A DNA stretch of 55,087 nt, taken from assembly GCA_902576605.1 (NCBI GenBank), contig CACGVI010000005.1:1-55087 (forward strand), written 5' to 3'. This stretch comes from an uncultured Candidatus Actinomarina sp. (GTDB lineage: Bacteria; Actinomycetota; Acidimicrobiia; Actinomarinales; Actinomarinaceae). A model generated the notes under the pieces. It ran no database searches and was not told the origin of the DNA. It saw nothing but the letters and a program-made list of their open reading frames with translations. The translations under genes were made by a program, and so were the position numbers. Positions 1-8,263 of the stretch are shown here, in pieces; the stretch's first letter is position 1, and every line of letters begins with the position of its first letter.

Positions 1-52
1 ATATAAGAAAAGGTATACATAGTGTTAAAAAAATATAGGTGAATTCACTCAA

Positions 53-430
53 TTGCATATGCTATTTACAATAATAGAAGTGTTGAAGAATATAATTAAA
101 AATAATAGTAGTCAAGCTTTTGCAGTTTCAATTCTATTCATGTTAATTGTGAGAATTATTTCAAACACATCAACATTTTTGTTTTCAGCAATTTTTGTTT
201 TTTCGTTTATTTCATATTTTTTAATGTTTACTCTTGCCATAGATGCACTTAAAAAAAATAAAATAATAGGGATTTACCTTTGTATAACAGTTTTTTTTAT
301 ACCTCCTAATATTTTTGAAGAATACAAGGGTCTATTATTTCCTGTTACATATCTCTCCCATTTTGCTTATCTAGGTTATTTAATTTCATTAGAATTGTTT
401 GATAAATGGAAAAAAAGTCATGAATTATGA
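53..430 (+). CDS. small multi-pass membrane protein, unrecognised
   Basis: A 125-residue protein that I do not recognise. Three or four hydrophobic stretches (about residues 22-38, 42-64, 71-87 and 95-115) alternate with short charged turns, and the C-terminus is basic and hydrophilic, so it is an integral membrane protein. No signature motif is visible. AGGTGA at 37-42 is a possible Shine-Dalgarno site and is spaced better for the TTG at 53 than for the in-frame ATG at 59; either start is possible. It lies 30 bases before the SpoIID-like gene on the same strand, but that gene seems to have its own promoter. The protein could be a subunit of something encoded upstream of the window. Confidence 0.6.
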   Translation: MHMLFTIIEVLKNIIKNNSSQAFAVSILFMLIVRIISNTSTFLFSAIFVFSFISYFLMFTLAIDALKKNKIIGIYLCITVFFIPPNIFEEYKGLLFPVTYLSHFAYLGYLISLELFDKWKKSHEL

Positions 431-448
431 AAAATACTCTTTGTACCC

Positions 449-454
449 TAAAAT
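449..454 (+). promoter_or_regulatory. -10 hexamer for a leaderless start
   Basis: TAAAAT followed by six bases and then the ATG at 461. There is no Shine-Dalgarno sequence. The spacing places the transcription start at or next to the ATG, as in leaderless actinobacterial mRNAs. No clear -35 element is seen. Confidence 0.4.
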
Positions 455-460
455 GAAATA

Positions 461-3424
461 ATGAAACAGGGTGTGATAAAATTTTCTATTTTTGTTATTG
501 CATTTTTTGCAACAACTTTTTTAATTAATTCACAAAATGAACCTGCAATGGCATTTGAATTACCGACAAGTGTAACTCTCAACTGTGTAGACAATGCCGT
601 AGCACCCTTAAATAACTTAAAAGAAATTCAAACATTTCTAAGCTGTAATGGGTTTAACCCTGGTCCAATTGATGGTCTTAGTGGTTCTAGAACTGATGGA
701 GCAATTAAAAGCTTTCAAAAAACTGTAGGCCTTACAGCAGATGGTCAAGTGGGTCCTGCAACGAGACAAGCCATGAGAAGCTACAGTTCTGTTTCTTTCA
801 CATTCCAAGGGAGTGGTTGGGGTCATGGAGTTGGGCTTAGCCAGTATGGCTCAAAAGGATTGACTGAGCTAGGAGCTGATTTTTGTTCAAATACAAGTTC
901 ATGTAATTCTAATGAGGTTGTGACTTACTATTTTCAAGGTACTTCTGTAAAAAAATTGTCAGAAATTAGCTTATCCTCACCAGATATATCAACAAATAGT
1001 AATGCGCTATGGGTTGGATTAGCTCGAAATGCGAAATCAATAAGCTTGACTACTCTTCCTTCTTCAAGTCCTCCAACCTTATTTATATGCCAGGAAAACC
1101 TACCACAAGTAGCAGGGGTGCAAGCATTTCTTTCTTCAAGGGGTTTTGACCCAGGTACTGTAGATGGTGCATATGGTGATAGGACTGCTGATGCTCTTAA
1201 AAGTTATCAAGCTTCTGTCGGCATAGGTCAAACAGGAACAATAAATGATGAGACTTTAAACAAAATTAAGTCAGATGCAAATTCTGACGGACCATGTGAA
1301 TCAAACTTTGGTCCATTGAAAATATCTGGTGGTGCAACAATAAATATAATTTATTCGAATGGGAATTGCTACCTTACTGGACATCCTTTACTATCAAAAG
1401 TTCCTGCATCATGCAATATTGGAATTAGGTGGTCTGATGGTGGAAGAATCAGAGTTGGTCCAAGAGAACATAAACATGGGGTTCTCAAGTTAAGAAACAA
1501 AGGTGTATCAAGTGGCTTTCACGTTTCGTTAGCAGTGAATATTGAAAAATACCTTTACGGATTAGCTGAGATGCCATCACATTGGAATGTGAAAGCACTT
1601 GAAGCTCAAGCTTTAGTTGGTAGAAGCTATGCTGTCTTTCAGTATTTAAAACGTGATATTCCTTCTGAAAAAACCGATATTGATGCTGGATTATCAAGCA
1701 CTAGAAAAAGTTATTGCTGGTGCCATATCGGCTCTACAGCATCTAGTCAATATTATTATGGTTATCTTAAAGAAATTGCTGGACCTAACTGGGTACAAGC
1801 TGTAAATAATACCTCTGGAAAAGTTATAACGTATGATGGAGGATACACCGAGAGCACTGTTGTTCAAGCGTTTTATTCATCATCTACTGGTGGAAAAACA
1901 AATGATAATGTAGTTGGATTTGGTTCTGCTACTGCATGGCCATATTTAAAAACTGTTGATGATCCATGGTCAGTTGACAACAGAGTTGGAAATCCCAAAG
2001 CTGCGTGGTCATATGACTTCAGCTCTTATCAGCTATCAAAAAATATTCTTTGTGGTGAGACACCATGCTTTGATGCAGTTACAGATATTTATGTATCTTC
2101 TGTTTCAGAGTCTGGTGCTGCTTTACAGGTAACAATGAAAGGTTTTAAAAATGGCTCTGCTAAAACTGTAACTAAATCTGGTAGAAATATTAAATCACAA
2201 TTAGGGTTCACTTCTCATTATTTCAAAACTTCAAGTCAGTCTGATGTTTCGAATTTAAATATAGGGCCCATTACTGCAAATAATACCTCAACCGCTGCTG
2301 TTGAAAATTCATCAAGCTCAACAGGTGACACTCCACAGTATGCAACTTCTTCCAGTGGACTAAATTACTTATCAAAAGCAGGACTTTTGAATGTTTGTAA
2401 TGAAACATCAAGTGCATGTCAAGCAAAAACAATTTCAAGAGAAGAAGCTGCAGCAGTTGTATCTGTGGTTGGTGGAGTCTCTCTTGATGCACCAAATGCA
2501 TATAGTGATGATGATCAAAGTATTTACCAACAAGCAACTAATGCCTTGCCTTATTATGGAATGCAAATTTGTTTTGGTAGCCCATTTCAAATTCAACCAT
2601 CCGAAACTGTTTCTAGAGATGAACTTGCTTGTTTGCTTGTTAAATCTATAAGAGCTGGAACAACTGAAAATCTTAGTGGTTCAGTTGATAAGTATTCTGA
2701 TGAAGGTGCAAGTAAGTGGACAAATGAAATAAATGTACTTGCAGCAAACGATATAATGCCGGCATGTAGTGACTTAAGCGATAAATTTTGTCCAAGTCGA
2801 AAAATAACAATTGGAGAAGTTTCGTATATTGTCAATAAATTGGTTGAAAAATCACTTGTCCCAACATCAGTATTTGATGCTAATCCATTCCAGACAGGAT
2901 GGACAGCAAATGGTGGTGAAGTAACTGAAGCTTCATCAACAGCTGTTTCAAATCCTAATGCGGGTAATGACGCATGCATACCCCAAAACAACAGTTCTCT
3001 AGTTATCAATTCAACTTTAGACATTCAGCAATTTCTTTCCAACAATGGGTTTAATCCTGGACCAATTGATGGTCAATCTGGTCCAAAAACTAAAAACGCA
3101 ATTATTGCCTTCCAAAAAGAGAATGGACTTTTAGCAGACGGAATAGCTGGGAATAAAACTAAAGCTGCAATGAGGGCATATACAGGTTGTAAAAGTGAAA
3201 ATACTTGCATAGCAAGAGATAATAGATCAGCAAAACTTGACTCAATTTCTGATATTCAAACTTATCTAGCGAACAACGGATTTAATCCAGGAATTATTGA
3301 TGGAAAAATGGGATCCTATACCAGAGAAGCTATTAAAGCCTTCCAAAGAAAAGTTGGATTAATTCCAGATGGTGTCGCTGGGGCAAGAACTAAATCAGAG
3401 ATGAAATCATATACAGGCTGTTAG
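461..3424 (+). CDS. secreted SpoIID-like protein with peptidoglycan-binding and SLH-like repeats
   Basis: A 987-residue exported protein, probably a cell-wall remodelling factor. It has an N-terminal signal peptide (hydrophobic core about residues 7-22, then an AMA-type cleavage region near 30). PG_binding_1-type repeats, each with a GFxPGxxDG core, lie at about 45-105, 212-270, 850-910 and 925-985. A SpoIID/LytB-like domain starts near 112 with GSGWGHGVGLSQYG and contains the conserved stretch around 360-390 (YLYG, MP, ALEAQALVGRSYA). A region at about 625-800 with YSD and SREE/SRDE elements resembles SLH (S-layer homology) repeats. In sporulating bacteria SpoIID is a lytic transglycosylase; here there is no sporulation context, so a role in envelope turnover or anchoring is an inference. 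It ends tail-to-tail with tkt, sharing TTAG. Confidence 0.8.
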   Translation: MKQGVIKFSIFVIAFFATTFLINSQNEPAMAFELPTSVTLNCVDNAVAPLNNLKEIQTFLSCNGFNPGPIDGLSGSRTDGAIKSFQKTVGLTADGQVGPATRQAMRSYSSVSFTFQGSGWGHGVGLSQYGSKGLTELGADFCSNTSSCNSNEVVTYYFQGTSVKKLSEISLSSPDISTNSNALWVGLARNAKSISLTTLPSSSPPTLFICQENLPQVAGVQAFLSSRGFDPGTVDGAYGDRTADALKSYQASVGIGQTGTINDETLNKIKSDANSDGPCESNFGPLKISGGATINIIYSNGNCYLTGHPLLSKVPASCNIGIRWSDGGRIRVGPREHKHGVLKLRNKGVSSGFHVSLAVNIEKYLYGLAEMPSHWNVKALEAQALVGRSYAVFQYLKRDIPSEKTDIDAGLSSTRKSYCWCHIGSTASSQYYYGYLKEIAGPNWVQAVNNTSGKVITYDGGYTESTVVQAFYSSSTGGKTNDNVVGFGSATAWPYLKTVDDPWSVDNRVGNPKAAWSYDFSSYQLSKNILCGETPCFDAVTDIYVSSVSESGAALQVTMKGFKNGSAKTVTKSGRNIKSQLGFTSHYFKTSSQSDVSNLNIGPITANNTSTAAVENSSSSTGDTPQYATSSSGLNYLSKAGLLNVCNETSSACQAKTISREEAAAVVSVVGGVSLDAPNAYSDDDQSIYQQATNALPYYGMQICFGSPFQIQPSETVSRDELACLLVKSIRAGTTENLSGSVDKYSDEGASKWTNEINVLAANDIMPACSDLSDKFCPSRKITIGEVSYIVNKLVEKSLVPTSVFDANPFQTGWTANGGEVTEASSTAVSNPNAGNDACIPQNNSSLVINSTLDIQQFLSNNGFNPGPIDGQSGPKTKNAIIAFQKENGLLADGIAGNKTKAAMRAYTGCKSENTCIARDNRSAKLDSISDIQTYLANNGFNPGIIDGKMGSYTREAIKAFQRKVGLIPDGVAGARTKSEMKSYTGC

Positions 3425-5334
3425 CTAAGATAGTTTCTAATTTTTTCTCCAATAGATTCTGCATTAACCTTAAAAAACTCTGCTAAATCTTTTTCTGGTG
3501 CAGATTTACCAAAAGTCTGAACGCTAAAGGATTCTGTTATATTACCAATATAATCTGACCATCCTGCAGACTTACCTAACTCAATGGTAAAGATAAATTT
3601 ATTGTTATTTAATGACTTAGATATTTCAGGAGTTAATTTGTTTAGTATTGGAACGCTTACAATTTGAATTGAAAATTCTTTAAGCATTTCTTTTACTTCC
3701 AATGCTAAATTAACTTCTGAGCCGGATGCAAAAATAGTTAAATCCTTCCCTTTGGAAATGACAAAACCACCATTTAGAAAATCTGAATAGGTGACATCAT
3801 AATTTAAAAATTTCAAATTTTGTCTTGTCAGTGAAAGAGCTTTAGGATTTTTTGTATTAGAAAATAAATACTTATAAGCAAATATTGTTTCAATACTGTT
3901 AGAAGGTCTTATAACATCTAGCCCTGGAATTAGCCTCAAAGACATGAGGTGTTCTATTGGTTGGTGTGTTGGGCCATCTTCTCCAAGATATATTGAATCA
4001 TGTGTAAATATATATGCAGAATTTAAATTCATTAGTGAAGCCAACCTGATGCTTGGACGCATGTAGTCTGAAAAGACTAAAAAAGTAGAACCGAAAGCAA
4101 ATAAATTGCTATGAAGACTTATTCCATTAACTACTGCAGCCATACTGTGTTCTCTAATTCCAAACTCAATATTTTGCCCACTTCTATTTTTACTTGTATA
4201 TGATTCATCACTAATTATTTGCTTAGTTGATGCAGCGAGATCAGCTGAACCCCCTAAAACAAATTTATTATCTAAACCAATCAACTTCATATAATTACCG
4301 CCAGTAACACGTGTAGCTGCATCTTGAATTTCAAAACTTTCTGGAAAATTTAATTCATTTTTTTCAAACTGTTCCCATAGTTTTTTAAATGATCCATCAT
4401 TTGTTAATTTATTATTTAAATTTGAATTCCATTTTTCAAAAGATTTATCATCTTCTAATCTTTTTTCAGCAAAATATTCATAAATATCATTACTATGCTC
4501 GAAAGGATCTCCTTCCCAGCCAATTTCTCCTAGAAATAATTGCATTTCCTCACTCCCTAAAGGAGCACCATGAATTGAGCTTGTATTTTGTTTATTTGGT
4601 GCAAATTTTCCAATTGTGCTTTTTGCTATTATTAAGGAAGGCTTGTTTATTTCTTTTTTTGATAAATCTATAGCATTTTCAATTTCTACTTCACTATGAC
4701 CGTCAACTTCTAAAACTTGCCACCCAACGGATTCGAATTTTTTCTTTTGATTAGTAATAGATACTTTGTCGACATTCCCATCTATAGAAATATTGTTGTC
4801 ATCAAATATATATATCAATTTTCCTAATTTCCATACTCCAGCTAACTCTGCAGCTTCAAAAGATATTCCTTCCATCAAATCTCCATCAGAGACTATGCCG
4901 TAAACATAATGATCAATAATGTCTTTTCCTAAAACTTCAGACAAATAGGACTCTGCTAAAGCTAGTCCAACTCCAGTTGCAAATCCTTGGCCAAGAGGTC
5001 CGGTAGTTATATCAATTCCTAATGAAGTTTCAACTTCAGGGTGACCAGCAGTTTTAGAATTTAGTTGTCTAAATTGCTTTATATCTTCAAGGGAAATATC
5101 AAATCCATTAAAATGAAGCAAACTATAAAGTAGCATCGAACCATGGCCTGCGCTTAAAACAAACCTATCCCTATTGATCCAGTTAGGTTGTTTATTTGAA
5201 ACTTTTAGCACATTTTTGAATAAGACTGTACCTACTTCTGCCATACCCATAGGCATTCCTGGATGTCCAGAGTTTGCTTTTTCTACAGAAGCTGCAGATA
5301 TGACTCGAATAGATTTTGTTACTTTATCAAACAT
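3421..5334 (-). CDS. tkt: transketolase
   Basis: A 637-residue thiamine-diphosphate enzyme that moves two-carbon ketol units in the pentose phosphate pathway. The N-terminus has the family pattern with SGHPGMPMG (about residues 22-30). The thiamine-diphosphate/magnesium motif SDGDLMEG is near 145, the HGAPLG loop lies in the first half, and the GIREHSMAA segment carrying the catalytic glutamate is near 390. The length is close to the usual 650-670. It is the last gene of the lpdA-E1-E2-lipBA-tkt operon, 20 bases after lipBA; all of these except lipBA encode cofactor-dependent carbon enzymes. The start ATG at 5334 fits the family N-terminus. Its stop overlaps the stop of the convergent SpoIID-like gene. 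Confidence 0.95.
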   Translation of the reverse strand: MFDKVTKSIRVISAASVEKANSGHPGMPMGMAEVGTVLFKNVLKVSNKQPNWINRDRFVLSAGHGSMLLYSLLHFNGFDISLEDIKQFRQLNSKTAGHPEVETSLGIDITTGPLGQGFATGVGLALAESYLSEVLGKDIIDHYVYGIVSDGDLMEGISFEAAELAGVWKLGKLIYIFDDNNISIDGNVDKVSITNQKKKFESVGWQVLEVDGHSEVEIENAIDLSKKEINKPSLIIAKSTIGKFAPNKQNTSSIHGAPLGSEEMQLFLGEIGWEGDPFEHSNDIYEYFAEKRLEDDKSFEKWNSNLNNKLTNDGSFKKLWEQFEKNELNFPESFEIQDAATRVTGGNYMKLIGLDNKFVLGGSADLAASTKQIISDESYTSKNRSGQNIEFGIREHSMAAVVNGISLHSNLFAFGSTFLVFSDYMRPSIRLASLMNLNSAYIFTHDSIYLGEDGPTHQPIEHLMSLRLIPGLDVIRPSNSIETIFAYKYLFSNTKNPKALSLTRQNLKFLNYDVTYSDFLNGGFVISKGKDLTIFASGSEVNLALEVKEMLKEFSIQIVSVPILNKLTPEISKSLNNNKFIFTIELGKSAGWSDYIGNITESFSVQTFGKSAPEKDLAEFFKVNAESIGEKIRNYLS

Positions 5335-5354
5335 TGCTTTAAGTATATAAGAAT

Positions 5355-6983
5355 CTATACAGACGCAAAGGAATCTTTTGCATGGTATGAAGACCTAACT
5401 AAAGGACCAGATTCTACATGCGGTATTCCGAAAGACTCTCCTATAAGTTTATAATGTTCAAATTCTTCCTCCGGTGCGTATCTATCTATTGGTCGATGTT
5501 TTGCAGTAGGACGCAAATACTGCCCAATAGTTACAATATCAACATCTAATTTTGATATATCTCTTAACACAGATATTACTTCCTCTTTGCTCTCTCCCAT
5601 TCCAACAATTAAACCTGTTTTTGTTTTTCCTTCAAACCCCTGAGATTTTACATAATGCAATAAAGATAAGGATCTTCCATAAGATGCAGATGTTCGTATC
5701 TCTCTTTGCAGCCTTGGTACTGTTTCAAGATTATGATTGATTACTTCTGGTGAGGCTTCAATTATATTGTTAATTGCTGCTCTATCACCTTTAAAATCTG
5801 GTATCAAAACTTCTACATCACAACCATTATTAAATTTTTTGACTTCTCTTATTGTTTCTGCAAAAAATAAAGAACCACCATCGTTTAAATCATCTCTATT
5901 AACAGAAGTGATTACAGCATGTGAAAGTCCCATAGTATTAACACTTTCAGCTACTCTTTTTGGTTCTTCCCAATCTAAACTTCCAGGCTTTCCAGTTTTT
6001 ACATCACAAAACCCACAAGCCCTAGTACAAACATCACCCATAATCATAAATGTTGCAGTTCCCATAGACCAACATTCATATATATTAGGACATGAAGCCT
6101 CTTCACAAACTGTATTTAGCTTTTGTTCATTCAATAGATTTTTTAAAGATCTGTAATCATTTCCCAAATTAGCTTTAACTTTCATCCATTCAGGTCTTTT
6201 TGGCTCATTTGGTAAAACCCCTTTAATAGTTATTGGAATTCCTTTACTTGACGGTTTAAAAACTCCCTCTGCAACCATTTTGTCTATGTTGAACTCTTTT
6301 TTTGACTTAAGTTGTTTTGGTGTGAATTGTGAAAATTGCTCATCAACTTCTTTATATTTAAATAACTTTGAGAAATTTTTAGACACTATATGTGAAACTT
6401 CCTCAAAAGAAACTTCATTATTATAGTTTTGAATTGAGGTAATATTTTCTAACTCATTTCCACAAGGATTTATGAGCTGGAACCCTTCTAATTTATCAAA
6501 AATATTTAATGAAAAACCATGATACGTTGTCCACTTACTAACTTTTACCCCTATTGAAGCAATCTTTCCTTTTTCAGTCCAAACCCCGGTGTCATCTTCT
6601 TTAGTAAATGAATCTATAGATAATTCTTTTAGAGAATCGATTAAAGTGTTCTCAATCAATCTCACAAAAGGAATAACTTTTTTTGGATCTTCAAGTCTGA
6701 TAATTGGATATCCAATCAATTGACCTTCTCCGTGAAAAGTAATATCTCCACCTCTGTCCGTCTCGAAATAATCTATTTTCATTTCTTCTAAATAATCTAG
6801 TGAAACAAGTAAATTGCCTTCTTTTGATGTTCTTCCAGATGTGATTACATTGTCATGTTCAAGTAATAAAAGGTAGTCGTCATTTTCTAAGTTGTTTGAT
6901 ACAGATTTGTGTAAACCTAGTTGTAAATCATAAGCTTCAGAATATGAAAGTTTACCAAGCCACCTTATATTTAATTTTCTCAA
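5355..6983 (-). CDS. lipB-lipA: fused octanoyltransferase LipB and lipoyl synthase LipA
   Basis: A single 542-residue reading frame that joins both steps of endogenous lipoate assembly. Residues 1 to about 200 match LipB: it has RGGDITFHGEGQLIGYP, the lysine-containing GKIASIGVKV segment, and INPCG with the acyl-accepting cysteine near 172. After a linker of about 45 residues, residues from about 245 match LipA: CEEASCPNIYECW (auxiliary cluster cysteines, near 292-303), CTRACGFC (radical-SAM CxxxCxxC, near 317-324) and the C-terminal RSSYHA. LipB moves octanoyl from acyl carrier protein to E2, and LipA inserts two sulfurs. The gene starts one base after the E2 stop, so the lipoylating enzyme is made with its substrate. 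Separate genes are the norm. No internal stop or frameshift is seen. Confidence 0.92.
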   Translation of the reverse strand: MRKLNIRWLGKLSYSEAYDLQLGLHKSVSNNLENDDYLLLLEHDNVITSGRTSKEGNLLVSLDYLEEMKIDYFETDRGGDITFHGEGQLIGYPIIRLEDPKKVIPFVRLIENTLIDSLKELSIDSFTKEDDTGVWTEKGKIASIGVKVSKWTTYHGFSLNIFDKLEGFQLINPCGNELENITSIQNYNNEVSFEEVSHIVSKNFSKLFKYKEVDEQFSQFTPKQLKSKKEFNIDKMVAEGVFKPSSKGIPITIKGVLPNEPKRPEWMKVKANLGNDYRSLKNLLNEQKLNTVCEEASCPNIYECWSMGTATFMIMGDVCTRACGFCDVKTGKPGSLDWEEPKRVAESVNTMGLSHAVITSVNRDDLNDGGSLFFAETIREVKKFNNGCDVEVLIPDFKGDRAAINNIIEASPEVINHNLETVPRLQREIRTSASYGRSLSLLHYVKSQGFEGKTKTGLIVGMGESKEEVISVLRDISKLDVDIVTIGQYLRPTAKHRPIDRYAPEEEFEHYKLIGESFGIPHVESGPLVRSSYHAKDSFASV

Positions 6984-6984
6984 A

Positions 6985-8259
6985 CTAGTTTAATTCCTGT
7001 GACCAGTCAGAGTTTTCTAATTTTTCTCTTATAGAATTTAAGAACAATAATGCAACTGAACCGTCAAAAGCTCTGTGATCCCATGTCAAACTTAACATTC
7101 CAGTATGCCTAATAGCTATAGAATCAGTGCCATCCTGTGCTTCAATAACTACTGGTCTTTTTTTAACTGACTCAGTAGACAATATTGCTACGTTTGGCTG
7201 ATTAATTATTGGAGAAGTTAAGAATGAATTGAATGAACCATTGTTAGAGATGGTAAATGTACTTCCCGAAACATCATCCAAATCATAAGATCCTTCTCTT
7301 AGCTTTGATGATGTATCGGATATTTTTCTTGCTAAACCTTTCAAGCTAAATGAATCTGCTTCACGAAGAGTTGCGACTAATAAGCCCTCTTGATTGAGGT
7401 CAACAGCTATACCTAAATTAATATTACTGTGAAAACTGTGGATATTTTTATCAAGGTCGAATGAACTATTTACAACGGGATACTCTCTTAAGGCATATAT
7501 TGTAGCTAGAGATATAAAAGGTAGATAAGTTAAAGAAAAACCATTCTCTTCTTTAAATGATTTTTTGTGCTTGCTTCTTAGTATTTCAACATTTTCATAG
7601 TCAACTTCGACAGAAGTCATTACATGAGCAGAAGTCTGTTTTGACATAATCATATTCTCAGCAATTCTTCTTCTTAATCTAGAAATTTCACCACTTGAAG
7701 GTTCGGCTGATTGTACTTGCTTCTCTTTTTGTTGGCTTGGTGCTTCTTTTGGTTTTTGAACAGTCTGACTTTCAGAAGTTATAAAACTCTCAATATCTTT
7801 CCTTGTAATCCTTCCACCTGATCCAGTACCGGTAACTTGCTCAAGATCTACATTGTTTTCAGTTGCTAATTTTCTAACAACAGGTGATAACTTTAAATTA
7901 GTACTTTTAACAACTGGAGAAGATCTGACTTCTTCAACTTCCACTTCAACAACTTCCTTGACTGGCTCGCTGACAGTTTCTACTTCGTTCGATGTTTTTT
8001 CGTTAACAGAGCTACCACTTGAATCTCCATCAAGTTCCAATAGAGATGCTCCAACTTCAACAGTCTCACCTTCTTCAACTAGAAGAGATGTGACCTGACC
8101 AGTAAAAGGAGATGGAACTTCAGTATCAACTTTATCAGTTGATATTTCTAGAATAGGATCATCTTCTTTTACCTCATCACCAACTTGAACTAGCCAGCGA
8201 AGTATTGTTCCTTCAGTTACCGTTTCACCCAATTGGGGCATAGTTACAATTTGACTCAT
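6985..8259 (-). CDS. 2-oxoacid dehydrogenase E2 (dihydrolipoyl acyltransferase)
   Basis: A 424-residue E2 core of a pyruvate or branched-chain type dehydrogenase. Residues 1-75 form one lipoyl domain with the lipoylated lysine K43 in the STDKVDTE motif. Next come an acidic Glu/Val-rich linker (about 85-120), a peripheral-subunit-binding domain (about 124-160, with GTGSGGRITRKDI), a second linker rich in Gln, Lys and Ser, and the catalytic acyltransferase domain ending with DHRAFDG (His about 395). It lies four bases downstream of the fused E1 gene and one base upstream of lipBA. The fused E1 alpha-beta partner points to a pyruvate or branched-chain complex more than to 2-oxoglutarate dehydrogenase; the exact substrate cannot be read from sequence. 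Confidence 0.92.
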   Translation of the reverse strand: MSQIVTMPQLGETVTEGTILRWLVQVGDEVKEDDPILEISTDKVDTEVPSPFTGQVTSLLVEEGETVEVGASLLELDGDSSGSSVNEKTSNEVETVSEPVKEVVEVEVEEVRSSPVVKSTNLKLSPVVRKLATENNVDLEQVTGTGSGGRITRKDIESFITSESQTVQKPKEAPSQQKEKQVQSAEPSSGEISRLRRRIAENMIMSKQTSAHVMTSVEVDYENVEILRSKHKKSFKEENGFSLTYLPFISLATIYALREYPVVNSSFDLDKNIHSFHSNINLGIAVDLNQEGLLVATLREADSFSLKGLARKISDTSSKLREGSYDLDDVSGSTFTISNNGSFNSFLTSPIINQPNVAILSTESVKKRPVVIEAQDGTDSIAIRHTGMLSLTWDHRAFDGSVALLFLNSIREKLENSDWSQELN

Positions 8260-8263
8260 GGTT

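Noticed and set aside
2593-3024. 143-residue frame antisense to the SpoIID-like gene
   Set aside because: Shadow frame within a real gene with clear repeats on the other strand.
5737-6156. 139-residue frame antisense to the LipA part
   Set aside because: Shadow; the minus strand carries the conserved radical-SAM motifs.
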